DNA of 64,000 nucleotides from positions 1,349,968,050-1,350,032,049 of the forward strand of contig OY856411.1 of the NCBI GenBank assembly GCA_963693085.1, read 5' to 3'. The notes under the pieces are model-generated. The model saw nothing but the letters and a program-made list of their open reading frames with translations, was not told the origin of the DNA and did not search any database. Shown piece by piece: positions 1 to 11,576 of the stretch. The first letter of the stretch is position 1. Each line of letters starts with the position of its first letter. The position numbers and the translations under genes are program-made. The DNA comes from Alisma plantago-aquatica. Lineage: Eukaryota > Streptophyta > Magnoliopsida > Alismatales > Alismataceae.

Positions 1-410
1 CACGTTATAATAAGAAAGAGCCTTGTTTACCCCAATCATTTCGATCGAGGAAAGTTTATCCATACGCAATCAGCTATGATCATGTACATACAGAACCTCC
101 AACCAGTGTCAGCAATCTCAGATTCCTGGACCAAGCTGCTGCTTGTGAAGGTGAAGATGGGCCTCATGGGCGATGCCATCTTGCTAGATTCATGGTGGGG
201 CAATTCACATATATTGTTGTTGAGGTATGCCTTGGTTTGGAAAGCGTTCAGATGGAGTGTGTTCAAGGATTTTCGTGCATTCACAATGCTGTCAATTGTG
301 TCTCTCATCATGTGTTACATGTCTTGATTCTCTTTCTTGGATAAATAGCCACTAACTTAATTTTTGGGCATCTGTGGAATTTAGACTGTCTGCTAATACC
401 TACTGTCTTT
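1..410. other. unrecognised DNA at left edge
   Basis: I see no domain, splice pattern or repeat that I can name. A short open frame exists on each strand at about 36-327, but neither translation resembles a known family, and both lie in AT-rich sequence where such frames occur by chance. Confidence 0.4.
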
Positions 411-1075
411 CTTAGTAATAAGCAAGTGGATAGTCATATTGTAATAAGTTAGTGTCATATGTAATATGGATAGTCACATTGTAATAGGCAAGAGCCAACC
501 GTAATGTAGGTGACAATTTTGTAATATGGATACTCATATTGTAATAAGCAAGTGTCATATGTAATATAGACAGTCACATTGTAATAGGTAAGAGCCAACC
601 GTAATGTAGGTGATAGTTTTGTAATATGGATACTCATATTGTCATAAGCAAGTCTCATCTATAATATGGACAGTCACATTGTAATAGGTAAGAACCAACA
701 GTAATGTAGGTGACAGTTTATAATATGGATAGTCATATTATAATAAGAAAATGTCATATGTAATATGGACAGTCACATTGTAATAGGCAAGAGCCAACTG
801 TAATGTAGGTGACAGTTTTGTAATATGGATAGTCATATTATAATAAACAAGTGTCATATGTCATATAGATAGTCACATTATAATAGGCAAGAGCCAACCA
901 TAATGTAGGAGATAATTTGCAATATGGATAGTCATATTGTAATAAGTGTCATATGTAATATGGATAGTCACATTGTAACATGGATATTCATATTGTAATA
1001 AGCAAGTGTCATCTATAATATGGACATTCACATTGTAATAGGCAAGAGCCAATTGTTATGTAGGTGACAGCTTTG
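411..1075. repeat. 100-bp minisatellite array
   Basis: About six tandem units share the landmark gtaataggcaagagcc, which starts at 481, 581, 681, 780, 880 and 1035. The spacing is therefore 100 bp, with a longer last interval caused by extra sub-units. Each unit is a dimer. One half carries gtaatatggatagtcatatt and the other carries a variant with cagtcacatt, followed by agagccaaccgtaatgtagg. The core aatatg...catatt is a near-palindrome that could form small hairpins. A lone half-unit recurs at about 1257-1300, outside the array. No coding role is visible. Confidence 0.9.
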
Positions 1076-2560
1076 TTCCACAGTATCTGTTGGTCCTGAT
1101 AAATCTAGGAGTAGGATGCACCTTCTTGCAGATAACAACACATGTCAAGTATATATAATCCTGACCCTACCATTGAATGTGTTGATATAAACAAACATGG
1201 ATGATTGTAGGAGCAACGTACACCCTCTGAAATAAGGTGCAACAGGTCAACACTCCAGTTTTGTAATATGGATAGTCATATTGTAATAACCAAGTGTCAT
1301 AGGGAGAGAAGCACTCCATGTAATAAGAAACAATAAATAAAACTTGAATGTTACAAAAGAAAGGTGAGGGGTTCATAGGGAGAGAAGCACTCCATGTTCA
1401 TACAGTTCATGCAAATGTGGCAGCTAGACTACTTGTCAGTTTGTCATCGAAATTTGTATGAATGCTTGAAGTACAATTAGAATACAAAGGCAGCATATAA
1501 GCCATCATAAAATTTATAAATGTATTATACTTTATGACACATTTCTACAAATGGTTCATGTGCCATATCACATGTCATATGATAGAGAGTAACTCTGAAC
1601 CTAAGCAGTACCCACACAAACAATTCTGAAAGAGAGCACCAAGAAGTAAACTTTGGTTGAAGGACAAGGACGGCAACATCAAGCTGAAGGGTATGAATTG
1701 CATATATGTTGTAGTAATGGCTTCCTATGCATCCTCCATGACCTTCCTGTGGTATCAAGAATAATGCCTCCTCCCAATTCCATAGACGATGTGCTCCTTC
1801 CTTTAGATGAAGTCGTCCGAAGATTCACTGTAAAATTAAATATCAATTTGTTTAACAACATATAATAGTTGTTTATCAAGAGAAAACCATGTGTTCTACT
1901 TTCTTGCTTTCACCCTTGGCGATGAGAAATAAGAAAATCATGGTCGTGAACGCTCACCCGCCCAATCGTAGTAGGTTTCTATTCTGGCCTAGCATTATTG
2001 TCATCCTCATAGCAGTCACAGGATATCCCTGAGCTTCTATCCACTCCGCTGGAAGATCCCAAGCAGAGAAAATTTAGGATAAAGGGGATGATGAGGGTTA
2101 TCAAAAGATTTAGAACCCAATAACATGACCAATCATGGGGGTATGAGATATGATTTGGTGTGGACTAGTCGGAAACAACCAGAAGACACAAACACAACAT
2201 CTGGATTCTGGTGTCCAGTGCAGTGACGGGGTGTGGAGGTGGGTTGAGGACCTCTAGAAATTCGTCGTGGTTTTTAGTGTCTCCGCAAGCGATGTACCAT
2301 CCATAAGAGCTTCATCTGCGACTAGTAAATCAAATTCTGACAGGATACAGGAAAGTCTCTCTTCAAAGTTGGAGTCGATCTCTGGAAACGACGGTGGATG
2401 TAGCTGATCTGGCCACGTTTAACTCTACTTCTCATCGTTGTTGGGAGGCGTTGATGGGGAATGAAAGCAACGGAATTCAGTACCATATTTACATCTCATG
2501 CCACCGTGTTTCTAGCATGGGTAGAATACTGAAGTTACCCGCATGGGCATTCAATAAACA
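1076..2560. other. unrecognised intergenic DNA with small repeats
   Basis: No gene is recognisable. The stretch holds an isolated half-unit of the 100-bp minisatellite (1257-1300) and a 20-bp direct repeat, agggagagaagcactccatg, at 1301-1320 and 1377-1396. Short open frames near 1525-1879 and 2394-2603 match no family known to me. Confidence 0.4.
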
Positions 2561-5490
2561 TCCTATATATATATATATTCAACATCAAAATATTCACATA
2601 TGAACTTGTATATGTATTTAGATAAACTAACCCATGCTTCTGATTTCACCTTGGGTGTAATCACTTTCATGTCCATCATTAGACTTATGTGAACTACCCC
2701 TTGGTAGGTCTAACCCAGGGTTCATAATATCTTATCCTTTCTTTCTACAGTATTACATATACCATATCTGCATGAAAATTAGATAATCTTCCAAGTAGTT
2801 TATTCATCAATCATTGAGAAATCATCGAAAATCCTCAGAATTTGATATATGTGGGTATTCAAAAATAAAAAAAATACCTCTTTCATTAAGAACACATGTC
2901 GTGTTATCATGCACTTTAAGTATGTTATCCAATCAATCATGCATAGTGTTGATCCAAGAAATCAACATGATTTGAAATTACACACATTCATGAAGTGTCA
3001 CCATGTATTCGTATGGTAATAATCATGATTGAGTCTAGGATTTAGGCCTAGATATTAGGATTAGGTCTCAAAACCCTAGTTAAACTATATATGGGCCTGA
3101 TGATTCAGAAATCCTAATTGCACATTAAATTTACTCTAGAATTTGTGTTCATCATAGGATTCCACTATCATTCAATATGGAAAAATTATATCACAGGAGA
3201 ATCATACTCTGTAAATTTTAGCATGCTATTATCAAAGTTGGGGTTGGGTTAGGGTTAAGAGTCACAAACCCCAATTCCCTTATATTATGAGTCATATGGG
3301 TTAGAAACCCTAGTTAATAATTATGTGTAACCCTAATAATAACATATTCTTATCATTATATTAGATCATGATTCATCAACTGAATAAGATATACACATTA
3401 TTTCATGAAATCGATGGTTTGCATATAATCATCATTAACAAAAAATCATCTAACATACACTTTTACAACTGTCGTCAGAATTAAGAATTGTTTAATTTAA
3501 TCTATATTCTAAATATTTTTTTGTGATCAAATTGATATATGATATCATGCAAGATATGGTCCATATTCTACATTTATTTCTATATTAACCTTAATTGGCC
3601 ATTGGGAGATCTTTTTTATAAGCGAGAACCACCCCTGAGGAGGAGACACAAAGGTGACCGCACTCCAGCGGTACAAATTGGGGGACCAATCGGGTTGTAC
3701 TTTATTTGTCAATGGCACAACATGCTTGATAATTCCTGACTTACATCTGAGGAGATTTGAACTTGAGTCCCTTCTAGGGCACTTACGGAGCCGCACCATT
3801 AGGGCTACCCTCGTTAGCTAACCAATGAAATATTGACACATCATCAATCATGTAATTGTATCCTTACCCGCCTCAGGACACCCAATATGTTCAGGCCACC
3901 TTGGCACCCCATTCTAGAATGGATGAGGCAAAAAAAGTAAATGAAAGTTCAAGAATACCCTTACCTCGTAGCATTTCCATCATGGAAAAGGGAGTAATTT
4001 TCCCTACTTTCATCTATTTCCTCATTTTCCACAACTCATCTTGAGATGAGCCATGGTGGAGGCCAACCTCACAATTTATATTCATTCCCAATTTGTGGCG
4101 ATAGAATTGTCACTTTAGGGACCTTCACCAAGGTTCTGTGGACTTAGTCAACCTCATTTTGGTGGATTGTGGTGGCAGGATAGCATTGACAATGGCCTGG
4201 ATAAAGGCATAGGAGCAAGGGGATGGGTATGACATCAAGGTGTAATTGCGATGAAATTGAATGTAGTATAGGGTTCTCTAAGTCATGAAGGTACTACCTA
4301 GATGTTGATATAGGTAAGAGTGGTCAAGAAACCACTACGACTCAGAGTCTTAGAGAACCTTCCCGATCACGATCTGGGCATTATCTCCATGGGAGGAGAT
4401 AATGGAAAATTTAGGGTTAGTTAGGTTCAGATTGACTTCCCAAAACCGTTGGGAGGGTTATCAGGAGAGACCATAGGCAATAGGGAGAGGAGGAGGTCGG
4501 AGAGGAGTTTGGATCCTATTAGCCTCTTTTTGGGAGGTTTATGATGACCTGACTTTCATTGTATTTCCATCCAATGGTTATAGGTGGTGGCCACATTATG
4601 CTATCATACCCAACATTGGGGGTCCCTCTCTTCTTAGGTATGTGGCATGCTTATAATATGATTTATCTTTTAGATTAATCTACAAATTACCATTATCTCG
4701 AGATAATCCTATAGATCACTAGGAGAGTCTATTCAACCCCAAATTTTGAATTTATCTCCCCATTGTCTTTATCTCAAATTTGGCTTGGTTTGGGATAAAG
4801 AGGATTTGATAATTTCTCTTTTCTTTTACTTCAAGTATCTACTTACTTTAACTACCTAGGACATAAATAATCATGTTATTATCTCTAAACCTGGATTTAT
4901 ATTCACCTAGCCATTATCTTACATTTGACCAAGTATTATATCTTATAGGGATTTTTTCATTCTTAAAACTTGGAATCCAAGGAAAGACTACATAATTGCT
5001 TCATTAATTACCTAGAAAACTTATTACTTTAAGAACTTCCGAATCTTGCTCATTATCTCATAATTAGTTTCTCGACCAACCAAAAGGATTATTGGCATCC
5101 AATTTTGCATGAATTTCTAATTTCTTCAACATATTTCTCATGGACCAATTTTCCATTTAAATAGTTCATATGGTCTTGAATTGGATCCTTAGGATCATGG
5201 TTTATCATTTGCCTTCCAATGGGTCTAGAAGCTTCATGATTATAAAATTAAGGCTTTGCTCATCATAGTATCTCAATTGAAGCATAATACTAATACATAT
5301 GCTCTATATTGCTTGAATTGAAGCCTCATACTAATACATCTGCTCAATATTAGTTGAATTCAAGACTTAGTATAAGTCTAGGGTTAAATACACAAGCCAA
5401 ATTCAAGTTATCATCCTCATTATTCCACTTTTCTCTTCACATCATTTTATTGAATTGGATCTTAAACTCCCAGATTTATAGGACACTACA
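2561..5490 (-). mobile_element. old gypsy LTR, left copy (3' LTR of a minus-strand element)
   Basis: This segment aligns along its length with 8433-8599 + 31085-32902 + 49872-50244, so the two form a direct-repeat pair. The copies stop matching at the same point, ...ctaca at 5490 and ...ttaca at 50244, the CA expected at an LTR end. Just outside 5490 the sequence ttcatcccacctcaaaataa reads, on the minus strand, as a purine-rich tract, like the polypurine tract plus acgaaattt region common before the 3' LTR of plant chromovirus-type gypsy elements. The left edge is less sure: it lies in a TA-rich stretch and lacks a clear TG. By eye about a quarter of bases differ between copies, which makes this the oldest layer of the nest. 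A flanking duplication (acatc / acttc) is imperfect. A very old long dispersed repeat is the alternative reading. Confidence 0.65.
3440..3940. other. ~490-bp segment present in the left LTR copy only
   Basis: The two old LTR copies align on both sides of this segment (gtttgcatataatc before, aagaataccc ttacctcgta after), but the right copy has only about 50 bp here (31735-31790). The segment includes a GC-richer block (about 3600-3810) with gaggagatttgaacttgag, reminiscent of the reverse complement of a tRNA-like B box. It may be a small SINE-like or MITE insertion in this copy, or the right copy may have suffered a deletion. Clear terminal repeats or a poly(A) tail were not found. Confidence 0.4.
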
Positions 5491-6259
5491 TTCATCCCAC
5501 CTCAAAATAAATTTTATCTCCACAATTCAAACCTAATCAGATTTAGGTGAATGACAACTCCATTATACTCATGCATTATGGATAGTAACCTACTTTGGAA
5601 ACTTTTTTGCTAGGTTATATTGATAACTTTCATTGAGGTAAATGTTATCTAGGATATTGAGGTTGGAACCCAAATTTATTCAAAGTATAGTTCAAAAGCC
5701 TCATTCATTTACATTGCATTATCACTTAGTGAATTCTTTTTACTTGGGAAATTCATTTTCACCTACTAATCATTATTCATTTATATTCATGAGGTGTTGA
5801 GGTAAAACATCTATACCCTATATCAAAGCATAAGCTTTAACCTATGGTATTCATTCTCATACATCAACTATATTTATTCTATATGGCTACCCAATCTATC
5901 ACATCTATGTTAAGGTGAAATAAATATTCATCTGTAGTCCAACCAGAAAATTCAGCTTGTTTTTTGTGTATAAAGATGGTGCATCCACACATCATATCAT
6001 AATTCAAGTTTTAGGTTGAGTAATCCTCATAGGTAACTCCAAACTATGAATACATTTTAACTCCATAAGTTTCCAAAAAAATTCATGAACCCAATGGGAA
6101 AGTGCTTTTTTCATTGGTTTTATGCACTACCTCGCTTAAGGTTTCAATTCTATCACATAAGTTCTTATACTCTTTACATCTACATCTTATATATCATTGG
6201 TCTTAGCCACTCTATTAAGGTCTCTATGGGTATAGGTACCTTTGAAGTGATATCATCTT

Positions 6260-6470
6260 GACCCCAAGGGCCTTACATGCTTATGGAGTGCCTTTCCTTT
6301 GACCCTCAGACCCCATGTACTCATGGAGTGTCCATTCATGACCCCAATGGCCTATGTACACAGAGATGGATTTCTCCTGACTCCAAAGGCCTTATCTACT
6401 CAAGGCATGATCACCTCCTTACCCCTTGGGTCTTATATACCTTATAAATATCCTTACTTGGCCCCGAGAT
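6260..6470. repeat. degenerate ~40-bp tandem array
   Basis: Units beginning gaccccaaggg or a variant start at 6260, 6301, 6340, 6379, 6420 and about 6460, so the period is 39-41 bp over about five copies. Each unit has the form gaccc-(c/t)aag-gcc-tta-(c/t)-a-t-act-ca-gg-atg, heavily mutated. The array sits just before a ggggtgttaca motif of the kind seen at plant gypsy LTR ends. Confidence 0.75.
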
Positions 6471-6506
6471 TGACTTAGGTCTCTAACATGCCAAAGGTTG
6501 ATTGGG

Positions 6507-6570
6507 GTGTTACAACTTTATTTCGTCTCTCTCATTAGTCACACCTTCATGAAAAGGGACTCTGATATCA
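6507..6570 (-). other. LTR-end, polypurine-side and primer-site motifs within 60 bp
   Basis: The plus strand reads ggggtgttaca at about 6507-6517, then tttatttcgtctc, which is the minus-strand form of the acgaaat motif near plant gypsy polypurine tracts. It then reads gactctgatatca at about 6557-6569, a decayed complement of the initiator-Met tRNA primer site. In an intact element these motifs lie kilobases apart at opposite ends of the interior. Their closeness suggests an element whose interior was almost wholly deleted. Confidence 0.4.
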
Positions 6571-8432
6571 ATTTATTTGTATGTTCCATGACTCATCACG
6601 TCCAAGTAGAGTCTATGCTTTTCATAGAATTTCTTTCAATGTTTTAACTTGCATTATACAATTTACTTGAGATTTTTCTAACTCAAGTTTTCATACTTAT
6701 ATATCTATTCACCCAGTGCATTAAGCTAAACACACACCTTTCTCATCAAACTTTATGGTAGTACAACTTAGATACCTTAGATGCATCATTATTACATTTC
6801 TTTCATTGCACTCTACTTGTCATTACATATATACCCTAGGACTTCTCTCAACAAGGTTTTCTCATTTAGAAATTTTGCAATTAATTTTTAATTATTAAGG
6901 ACCACTTACTAGTACTAGGTAGGTAAGTTCCTTCAATCCTTATATCCTTTTATTACCTAATCCTTCAAATTTTAGGTCCCTTTTAGGCATCCAATGTTCC
7001 GTTAGATTTTAAAACCAAACACAAGGTTGTTCAACTTATCCTTCTAGCGAATGCTCTAACCTAGGGTTCCTTCTTGGCTTTTAGATAGGAGGTTAGGATT
7101 TCTATCCCCAATAAAACCCCATGGAATTAGGCTCATCCCTCATTCATAGGTCATTTCCCATTCTTGGATTAGCCCAAACCCACATCGAGACACCATCCCT
7201 AAAAGTGTGTTGAGGGTCTTATATACCTAATGTAACTACTTCTTTTCCTACTTTCATGTATATTCAAAAATCTTTATGTGTATCTTACATGCATGCATGA
7301 CTTCTTGTACCCCACATACTTGCATGCATGGGAAACTGTTGATATCTCATTTGTGGTACCTAAATTAAATTATCAAAAGTTATATTATTGTTTTCTCTTT
7401 CATTTATTATTACTTTTTAGGTTGTTTTGGGTAAGGTTTCTATTTTCATTATTTTTTATAGACCCAACATTGGGATTTTTATTATGGTTCTAGATTAAAC
7501 TTTTCATCATAGAGTTTTATTTCCTCTTTCACCCACTTAAGTTTTCATAACTAACTGGGTTATCCAGCCTAAGTGCCTCATGGATGGATGGGGTATCCCA
7601 ACCCATCCCTAGGTATATCTAGGGTTTACTATAGTGACATAAATTACATGTCACATCTTCAATATTTTTTCTTTTAATCAACATTATATAAACTTTAGTT
7701 GATGGAGGATACCTTACTTTTATTCCTTCCTACAACCCTAACTCAAGATGAGGGGAGAAGTGAATTATAGGTTATGAAAGAAAATATATGATAAGAGGAC
7801 AAAATTTAGGATGAGAGGACCTATAGGTATTTTGTTTTGGGCATAAGCCTTAGACTTTGTCCATGTGGGTATCGGAAGGGCCCAAGAGTTTTCATTTACC
7901 AACTAGTGGTGTGGAGGAAACTTTAGCTAACTCTGATTTGTGATCTATTATAGAAACCATTGTCGTCAAAAAATTCCCTCATAAGTCCATTATGGACATA
8001 TGGAATACCTAAAAATATTGACTATTATAAGTTTGATAAGTCTGATCTCTAAAACTGGTTGTTAATACCATTTCCCCTAGTTACCCACTATTGAAGGCAG
8101 ATCATAGGTACAAGGGTCATAATATCATTTTTCTTGGACCTATACTATAGAAATAAAAAAATAATAGAAAATATTTCATTCCATAATCTTATAAAAGGAT
8201 GTTAATTTATCCTCAAAAGGGTTTACATAATCTTCCAAATAAGTAGAAACTACCAGAAGAGATATACCACATGGAAAGAAATTGTTATCTACCTAACACA
8301 CCTTGTGACATGAAATTTAAGATATTTAATATATTCATCTGAATCTCCATATATTCAACCTAAAACAAATAAAAACCAATATGGAATAGTATATTGTTAT
8401 ACTATGTACCTTGATGCATATGAAAGTGAGCA

Positions 8433-8599
8433 TGTACATATATATTCAACATTCAAATATTTGCACATATGAAATTGTATATTTATTTAGATAATCAAAC
8501 CCATGCTTGTCATATGCCACCTTGGGTACAATCACTTTCATGACCATCATTGGACTTATGTGAAATACCCTTAGTAGGTCTAAACCCTGGATTCATAAT
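8433..8599 (-). mobile_element. old gypsy LTR, right copy, segment 1
   Basis: It starts with tgtacatatatattcaac and matches the left copy from about 2564 onward. The match ends at ...ggattcataat (8599), where the copia element begins. It resumes at 31085 with ataatatctta. The left copy is uninterrupted at this point (ggttcataatatctta near 2729), which shows the pre-insertion site. Confidence 0.8.
8595..8599. repeat. target-site duplication ATAAT of the copia element, left
   Basis: ATAAT here is repeated at 31085-31089, directly outside the TG...CA ends of the copia element (8600-31084). The empty site in the paralogous LTR near 2729 has ATAAT once. Confidence 0.9.
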
Positions 8600-9013
8600 T
8601 GTTGGGTTTAGGGAAGGGGGTGCAATAGAATAATAAAAGTTCTTCCCTTTCTACCCAAGCCGACATATCCATCATAGCTATAAAATGTTGGTAAATAAAT
8701 TACATAATAGGGGATAAAGGGGATACATATGTGTGCACTACTTGTAAAACACGTATATGCGTCTTATTTCAGTGAAGAACTCAATCCTATAAATCTACAT
8801 TCAAAACTTCCATAAAGAAATTCAAATAGATAAGAAGAAGAAGATCTTGATTGGGCACCAAGAAACAACTTGTTGTTATAACACGTTTCCTCCAAGCTTC
8901 TACATGTATGCCTCACCCTCTACTCCATCCGTGCAGATGAGGGAGAATGTGGAGCACCACTTTGGTCGCTAGGTTGAAGATGAATAGGAGTTGTTGACAT
9001 TCTAGTCACCACA
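8600..9013 (-). repeat. copia 3' LTR, first part
   Basis: It begins tgttgggtttagggaagg and aligns with 29163-29560 of the 5' LTR, sharing landmarks such as caagaaacaacttgttgt and gatgagggagaa. It is cut at 9013 by the Athila-like element and continues at 18913. Confidence 0.88.
9009..9013. repeat. target-site duplication CCACA of the Athila-like element, left
   Basis: CCACA directly precedes the TG of the left LTR and recurs at 18908-18912 directly after the CA of the right LTR. Confidence 0.92.
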
Positions 9014-11560
9014 TGACGTGGTTCTTACTGCACTAACAAACTCACCCAGGGCTGAAATCCCTGAGTTTTACCAAAACCTTGTGTAATAATACCACTCGCA
9101 AGTGGACAGGTCTTATCGTAGTATAGTTGAGGATCAAATCCCAAGGGACAACATTTTTAAGGATCTTTTACTAGTCGAATCTAGTTGAATCAAGATTAAT
9201 ATTTAGAACAAAGTTTGGTTTCAGGTTAATTAAACTAAATGTGAGGAAAGTAAAGAGCAAGATTAAAAGTTGATTAAAGATTAATGATGGGAATCGCTGG
9301 GATGGACCCAAGTTTCACCACCGCTACACATGCAAACACATCCAAACACAAACATCTAGGCTAGATATAACCATCCAAATAGAGTTACTACAAACCCTCT
9401 GTTAGGATGTTTAGGTTTGCGTAAGCATCACCTTAGGCATTGGATGTCTTGTCGCCATCTAGATCACAAACTTACGGCTCCGAAGATACAGATATCCAAC
9501 TAAAGTTGCGGTCCCCCCATATGGGCTCTAGGCACATAGAAGTATCACCATGGGCTAGATGTCTCATCCCCTCACAGATCACACACTTACGACTTTAGGG
9601 AATCCCATCATAAGTTCTTGTCAGGGAGTCAACCGCATTAATCAAAATTCAAAACCTACGTATTGAAGTTCTTGCAACATAGGAACGAAATAGATCATGC
9701 AAGTAGGTGATCAATCTACAAGAACACATCAAATGATTAACAACAAAATGAAAAGTTATATACAAGCCATGGAATGTTTAATAATTGGACATGTAAGCAC
9801 GGGAAGTAGGGCTAGTCCCCACACCCCAATGAAAGGAAACTACTCACTCATGGTGAGAGAAACAAGAAAAAAAAGAGAGAGTGAAGATTCTGCCATGGCC
9901 ATGGTGGAGAAGATGATCACAACTCGGTGGAGAGATGGTCTTCTACACGCCGGTGGAGCAGATCTGGAACGAGGAGGGAAGAATACCATGGCAGACGAGG
10001 CATGTCTTCTTTCTCCACCTTCTCTCTCTTCTCGTTCACCTTGCTCGCAGAAGGGGGAGAAGCTCATGGACGTGATGGCGGCATAGGCACGACATAGATG
10101 ATGAAGACGGCTGCAGATTTGGGTTTCCACCTCAGATCTGGATGAACGAGTTGGATGGAGCGGATAGATGGATGAACCAAGGGTTGAACGCTTCTTTGGC
10201 ACAACCTGGTAGTGGAGGAGACCGTCTCCTTAGGCTGAGGACAGAACTACAGCCCAATGGCGTCTGGAGAGGTTCTCTTGAATGACTGGGGGTAGGGTCC
10301 TATTTATAGGCCCAGTTGGGCAATGTTCGTTGTGTAAAGTGCCACAGTCACGGCCTGTTTTCAAGTGGCCGCAGTTTGTTCTTCAGTGATTGGTCACAGT
10401 TCTTATGATGAAACCACAATCACAGTTCTTGTGGAACAGACCGTGGGCGCGGTCTACTGGACGTGATGGTCACTTGCTTGAGGTGGCACGACGGAGGTCT
10501 TGGATGTGCTTGAGATCATGATCTACTTGATGACTTGGTACCACGACTGGAGCTTGGACAACTGAGGGATGGTGATGATTGTGAGCTGGAGATATGGAAG
10601 CATCGTTCACTGTTAGGGCTATGTTGAAGGGTAGCAGGAGACCTCGCGGTCACATTTACTCACACCGCGGTCGCGGTGTCTGCTGGACTGTTGGTCACAG
10701 TTTGTTGCGATGAAACCACAGTTGTGATATTGGAAGGACGCTGGAGGTTGCGGTCATGCAGAGATCGGGTCGTGGTGATGGATAACAGAAATCCCGGTCA
10801 TAGTTTAGGGTAGATAGGAGAAAGAGGAGGTCACGGTGTAGAAGGGAAGATTGCAGTCTTGGTATGAGGGGGTAGATCCGCAGATAGTGAAGAGAGCAGA
10901 GGGAGAGGGAAAACCGCATTCGCGGATAGAAGCAGGGGAGGTCACTGTTTTGGACTAGTGGGACCCCGTGGTTGTAGTTGATCACAGTGATGGAGCGGTG
11001 GATGGGGAGTCACTTGGTCACGGTGCAGTTGAGGTAGGAGGTGATCGCGTCCAAGTCTAGGGTTGCTGGTGAGAAGTAGGCGTTGGTCGTGGCTGATGTT
11101 AGAGCATTGATCGCGGGCGGTTGCTGGCGACGTAGGTCGCGGTTGAGCGGAAAGGAAGAGAGGGTCAGGGTGTATGTTGTGGAGATCATGGCAGTTGGTG
11201 TAAAGTTGAGGACCGCGGGCATGTGGCAGGTCATGGTTTTCTGGAGGGAGAAGGTATTCGTGGTATTGACAAAGAGGGAGGAAACCACGATCACAGTTAT
11301 AGGGTTAGGTTGCGGTTATCTGTTGGTAGGGTTGCGGTGTTGAGAGAATGGGGGCAGAAGATGTAGTTGATGGGCTTAATAGATTGGGCCTTTTTTCTCA
11401 AATTGACCTGCGTAGAGACACAATTTCAATCAAAAATATGGATAAACCATTTAAGCTAAGTAAAGTGATATATGAGAAGATTACAAATATTAAAGCAAAT
11501 ATTCAGAGAAAAATTGGGCCAGAGGTGGCAACTAAAATAATGATGAAAATGCATTCATCA
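9014..11560 (-). repeat. Athila-like 3' LTR
   Basis: This LTR is 2547 bp and runs from tgacgtggttcttactgc to gcattcatca. It is G+C-rich between about 10320 and 11350, where cacggtc/cgcggt motifs recur many times in different states of C-to-T decay. A minus-strand TATA-like box lies at 10301-10308. Open frames within it, such as 9697-10086, occur in decayed form in the other LTR and I do not treat them as genes. Confidence 0.93.
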
Positions 11561-11576
11561 AAACACCCCAAACTTT
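11561..11576 (-). other. Athila-like polypurine tract
   Basis: On the minus strand aaagtttggggtgttt lies directly before the 3' LTR, the position of the plus-strand primer. Similar purine-rich blocks occur farther inside (minus strand near 12150-12168 and 12728-12755). Confidence 0.6.

Larger units (their letters stand above)
5491..8432 (-). mobile_element. degenerate interior between the two old gypsy LTRs
   Basis: This is the interval between the direct-repeat pair. No gag, protease, integrase or RT motif could be read on either strand. It starts with a purine-tract-like minus-strand motif and holds a 40-bp tandem array (6260-6470), followed by a second LTR-end-like motif and a primer-site-like motif (6507-6570). 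From 6575 to 8432 the sequence is AT-rich and featureless. The interior has therefore been deleted, replaced or mutated beyond recognition, or is built from fragments of more than one element. Confidence 0.45.

Noticed and set aside
76..327. Possible host gene fragment at the left edge
   Set aside because: No recognisable domain, splice site or similarity could be supported, and both strands are open by chance.
411..1075. CRISPR-like array of regular repeats
   Set aside because: The whole 100-bp unit is repeated, with no unique spacers, and the context is a plant genome.
3070..3340. aaaccctag motifs suggestive of plant telomere repeat
   Set aside because: They are scattered single copies within an old LTR, not tandem (TTTAGGG)n.
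9697..10086. Open frame of 129 codons and its partner at 17033-17320
   Set aside because: Both lie inside the Athila-like LTRs, and the second copy is cut short by mutations. There is no sign of protein constraint.
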